Below are positions 14,841 through 15,970 of a DNA stretch of 15,970 nucleotides, one piece after another. The stretch comes from Planctomycetota bacterium (lineage in GTDB: Bacteria; Planctomycetota; UBA1135; UBA2386). Under the pieces are notes generated by a model, which was not told where the DNA came from, made no database searches, and was given only the letters and a program-made list of their open reading frames with translations. Position numbers and translations under genes: made by a program. Location of the stretch: assembly GCA_947455805.1 (NCBI GenBank), contig CANGSN010000014.1, forward strand, positions 1 through 15,970, in the 5' to 3' direction. Positions within the stretch are counted from its first letter, which is position 1. The number at the start of each line of letters is the position of its first letter.

Positions 14841-15180
14841 TCTCGCGCCACAGCAGCCACAGCGCCAGCGGCGCCGTGGCCAGGCTCCACCAGCCGAGGT
14901 GCGACGGAGACACCACGGCGAACGGGGCGATCACCCGCACGTCGCCGAGGCTGGTGACGAGCACGTGCTCGCCGATCGCCGCCGGCACGAAGCGAACCCT
15001 GCCCTCCGCGTCGGTCTGGCCGAGCGACTGGATCGCACCGTCGGGCAGCGTCACCGAGACCTCGAGCTGACGCCGTCCCTCGACGACGACTTCCACCGGT
15101 TCCCCTACCACGGCTGGAACGGGCCGCACCACGAGTTGGGGCAGCATCACGGCGGCGCCGAGCATCGCGACGGAGATCAC
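14806..15180 (-). CDS. Small two-TM envelope protein (unknown function)
   Basis: This protein has 124 residues if the GTG at 15180 is used; an ATG at 15165 would remove five residues and lies ten bases after GGTGAT, so it is also plausible. An N-terminal hydrophobic segment (about 2-20) is either a signal or an anchor. A beta-rich middle (about 22-95) with VVGEPVEVVVEGRRQLEVSV and QTDAEGRVRFVPAAIGEHVL resembles an Ig-like or BIG domain exposed to the periplasm. A Trp/Leu-rich helix (about 96-113, SLATAPLALWLLWREI) precedes a basic tail. The arrangement resembles the C-terminal end of BatA/aerotolerance-type membrane proteins, but I assign no family. It overlaps thioredoxin tail to tail and begins 18 bases from lipB. 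Confidence 0.6.
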   Translation of the reverse strand: MISVAMLGAAVMLPQLVVRPVPAVVGEPVEVVVEGRRQLEVSVTLPDGAIQSLGQTDAEGRVRFVPAAIGEHVLVTSLGDVRVIAPFAVVSPSHLGWWSLATAPLALWLLWREISARARGPRRT

Positions 15181-15198
15181 CTGCTAGAGTCTGCCCGC

Positions 15199-15807
15199 TT
15201 GCTCCCGGAAATCGAGAACCTCGGCCGCGCGGCCTACCCACCCACGCTCGCCACGATGCGGACCTTGCACGCGGCGGTCGCTCGTGGCGATCACGCCGGC
15301 AAGGTGTTGCTGGTCGAGCACGAGCCGGTGTTCACGGCCGGGCGGGCCACGCCAGAACACGAACGGTACGACGGCATCGTGCCGATCGAGCGCGGCGGCA
15401 AGATCACCTACCACGGCCCGGGCCAGCTGACGGTCTATCCGATCGTGCGATTGCCGCGCCGCGACGTGCGCGACTGGCTGCGCCGCCTCGAGGACTTCGG
15501 CGTCGCCATCGCCGCCCATTTCGGCCTCGCCGCCGAACGCTCCGTCGACGGCACCGGCGTCTTCGTCGCCGGCCGCAAGTTCGCGTCGATCGGCGTGCAC
15601 GTGAAGCAGTGGGTCAACCTGCACGGCATCGGCGTCAACGTCGCCATGGACCTGGCCCCCTGGCACCGGGTGCGCCCTTGCGGCCTGTCGCCCGACGTGA
15701 TGACCGACCTGTCGCGCGCGGCCGGCCGCCCGCTCACGATGGACGAAGCCGCGGCCGCGGCCACCGCTGCGGTTTCCGTGCTCACGGCGGTAGGCGATCC
15801 GCTATGA
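15199..15807 (+). CDS. lipB: Octanoyl-[acyl carrier protein]:protein N-octanoyltransferase LipB
   Basis: The 202-residue enzyme moves octanoyl groups from acyl carrier protein to lipoyl domains, the first step of lipoate synthesis. Family marks are KVLLVEHEPVFTAGRATPEH, the signature ERGGKITYHGPGQLTVYPIV (about 64-83), VAGRKFASIGVHVK with the catalytic lysine K127, and RPCGLSPDVMTDL with the catalytic cysteine C161. No ATG or GTG is available upstream of the conserved region, so the TTG at 15199 is taken as the start; no Shine-Dalgarno sequence precedes it. TAGAGT at 15185-15190 could be a -10 box, which would make the mRNA almost leaderless. The stop overlaps a following ATG as ATGA. Lipoylated dehydrogenase complexes must be encoded elsewhere. 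Confidence 0.93.
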   Translation: MLPEIENLGRAAYPPTLATMRTLHAAVARGDHAGKVLLVEHEPVFTAGRATPEHERYDGIVPIERGGKITYHGPGQLTVYPIVRLPRRDVRDWLRRLEDFGVAIAAHFGLAAERSVDGTGVFVAGRKFASIGVHVKQWVNLHGIGVNVAMDLAPWHRVRPCGLSPDVMTDLSRAAGRPLTMDEAAAAATAAVSVLTAVGDPL

Positions 15808-15821
15808 ACGCCGAGCGATGA
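15804..15821 (+). other. Five-codon mini-ORF linking lipB to the next gene
   Basis: ATG AAC GCC GAG CGA TGA begins on the lipB stop (ATGA overlap) and its own stop overlaps the ATG at 15818 (again ATGA). It may be a translation relay that lets ribosomes ending lipB re-initiate at the downstream gene. It is too short to call a functional peptide. Confidence 0.35.
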
Positions 15822-15970
15822 CGGGCACGGTCGAACTCGCTCCGGACGGTCAGCATCTGCTGATCCGCTTCCCGTACCGCGAGGACCTCGTCGCCGCGGT
15901 GAAGGACCTGCCTGGTCGCCGCTGGGACCCGAAGGCCAAGGTCTGGAAGGTACCGGCGACGCACGTCGAA
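15818..15970 (+). CDS. N-terminal part of a protein with a HARP-like motif (runs off the window)
   Basis: Fifty-one codons are visible. The protein starts MTGTVELAPDGQHLLIRFPY, followed by REDLVAAVKDLPGRRWDPKA and KVWKVPATHVE. The pattern of a Phe-Pro-Tyr strand, a helix, then 'lpgRrWdpkaKvWkVP' matches the HARP (HepA-related) motif known at the front of SMARCAL1-like SNF2 helicases. Very similar N-termini occur on some bacterial SNF2 helicases and on some tyrosine recombinases. Either could follow beyond the window, so no gene name is given. The ATG at 15818 overlaps the stop of the mini-ORF. Confidence 0.7.
   Translation, partial: MTGTVELAPDGQHLLIRFPYREDLVAAVKDLPGRRWDPKAKVWKVPATHVE

Noticed and set aside
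13813..15198. Upstream extension of the lipB reading frame giving a 664-residue protein
   Set aside because: The extension is antisense to the glycosyltransferase and overlaps thioredoxin in another frame. LipB homology begins only at about 15205, so the long frame is a GC-driven lack of stops.

Overview
This window is about 16 kb of very GC-rich, densely packed bacterial chromosome, dominated by housekeeping and metabolic genes with a few uncharacterised envelope genes. No virus, transposase, integron cassette or CRISPR array is visible. The gene mix includes short-chain fatty acid oxidation, an FlhG-type ATPase, a CxxC-less Mrp and many small membrane proteins, with GTG and TTG starts and few strong Shine-Dalgarno sites. 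It suits a free-living aerobic or facultative bacterium of a high-GC lineage. Planctomycetota or a former deltaproteobacterial group are my best guesses, but no marker here settles the phylum.

Left part (1-5160), minus strand. A five-gene operon reads thiolase, 3-hydroxyacyl-CoA dehydrogenase, acyl-CoA dehydrogenase, SppA-type membrane protease, and a second acyl-CoA dehydrogenase-like protein cut by the window edge. A plausible sigma-70 promoter (TTGGCG-N17-TAGGAT) lies upstream. Before it stands a tRNA-Ala(CGC) with its own promoter and a strong intrinsic terminator, which insulates it from the operon.

Middle (5130-8700). Three overlapping minus-strand genes encode a two-TM HAMP protein, a 96-residue single-TM coiled-coil protein, and a 392-residue membrane-anchored extracytoplasmic protein with a dockerin-like calcium loop and an in-frame G9 tract. 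They diverge from a plus-strand FlhG/MinD-type ATPase gene, which is followed by an HU-family DNA-binding protein with extensions at both ends. This divergent cluster is the least explained part of the window and the best candidate for an undescribed system.

Right part (8700-15970). This holds a nitrilase-superfamily amidase, a convergent sigma-70 family factor, and a secreted, C-terminally anchored protein resembling a cysteine-less DsbD N-terminal domain. An Mrp Fe-S carrier ATPase follows, paired with a DUF1858 CxxC protein. Then come a family 2 glycosyltransferase, thioredoxin, a small two-TM envelope protein and LipB. The window ends in the start of a protein with a HARP-like N-terminal motif. 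Thioredoxin, Mrp, DUF1858 and LipB give this side a thiol, Fe-S and lipoate flavour, though only mrp and the DUF1858 gene form a clear operon.
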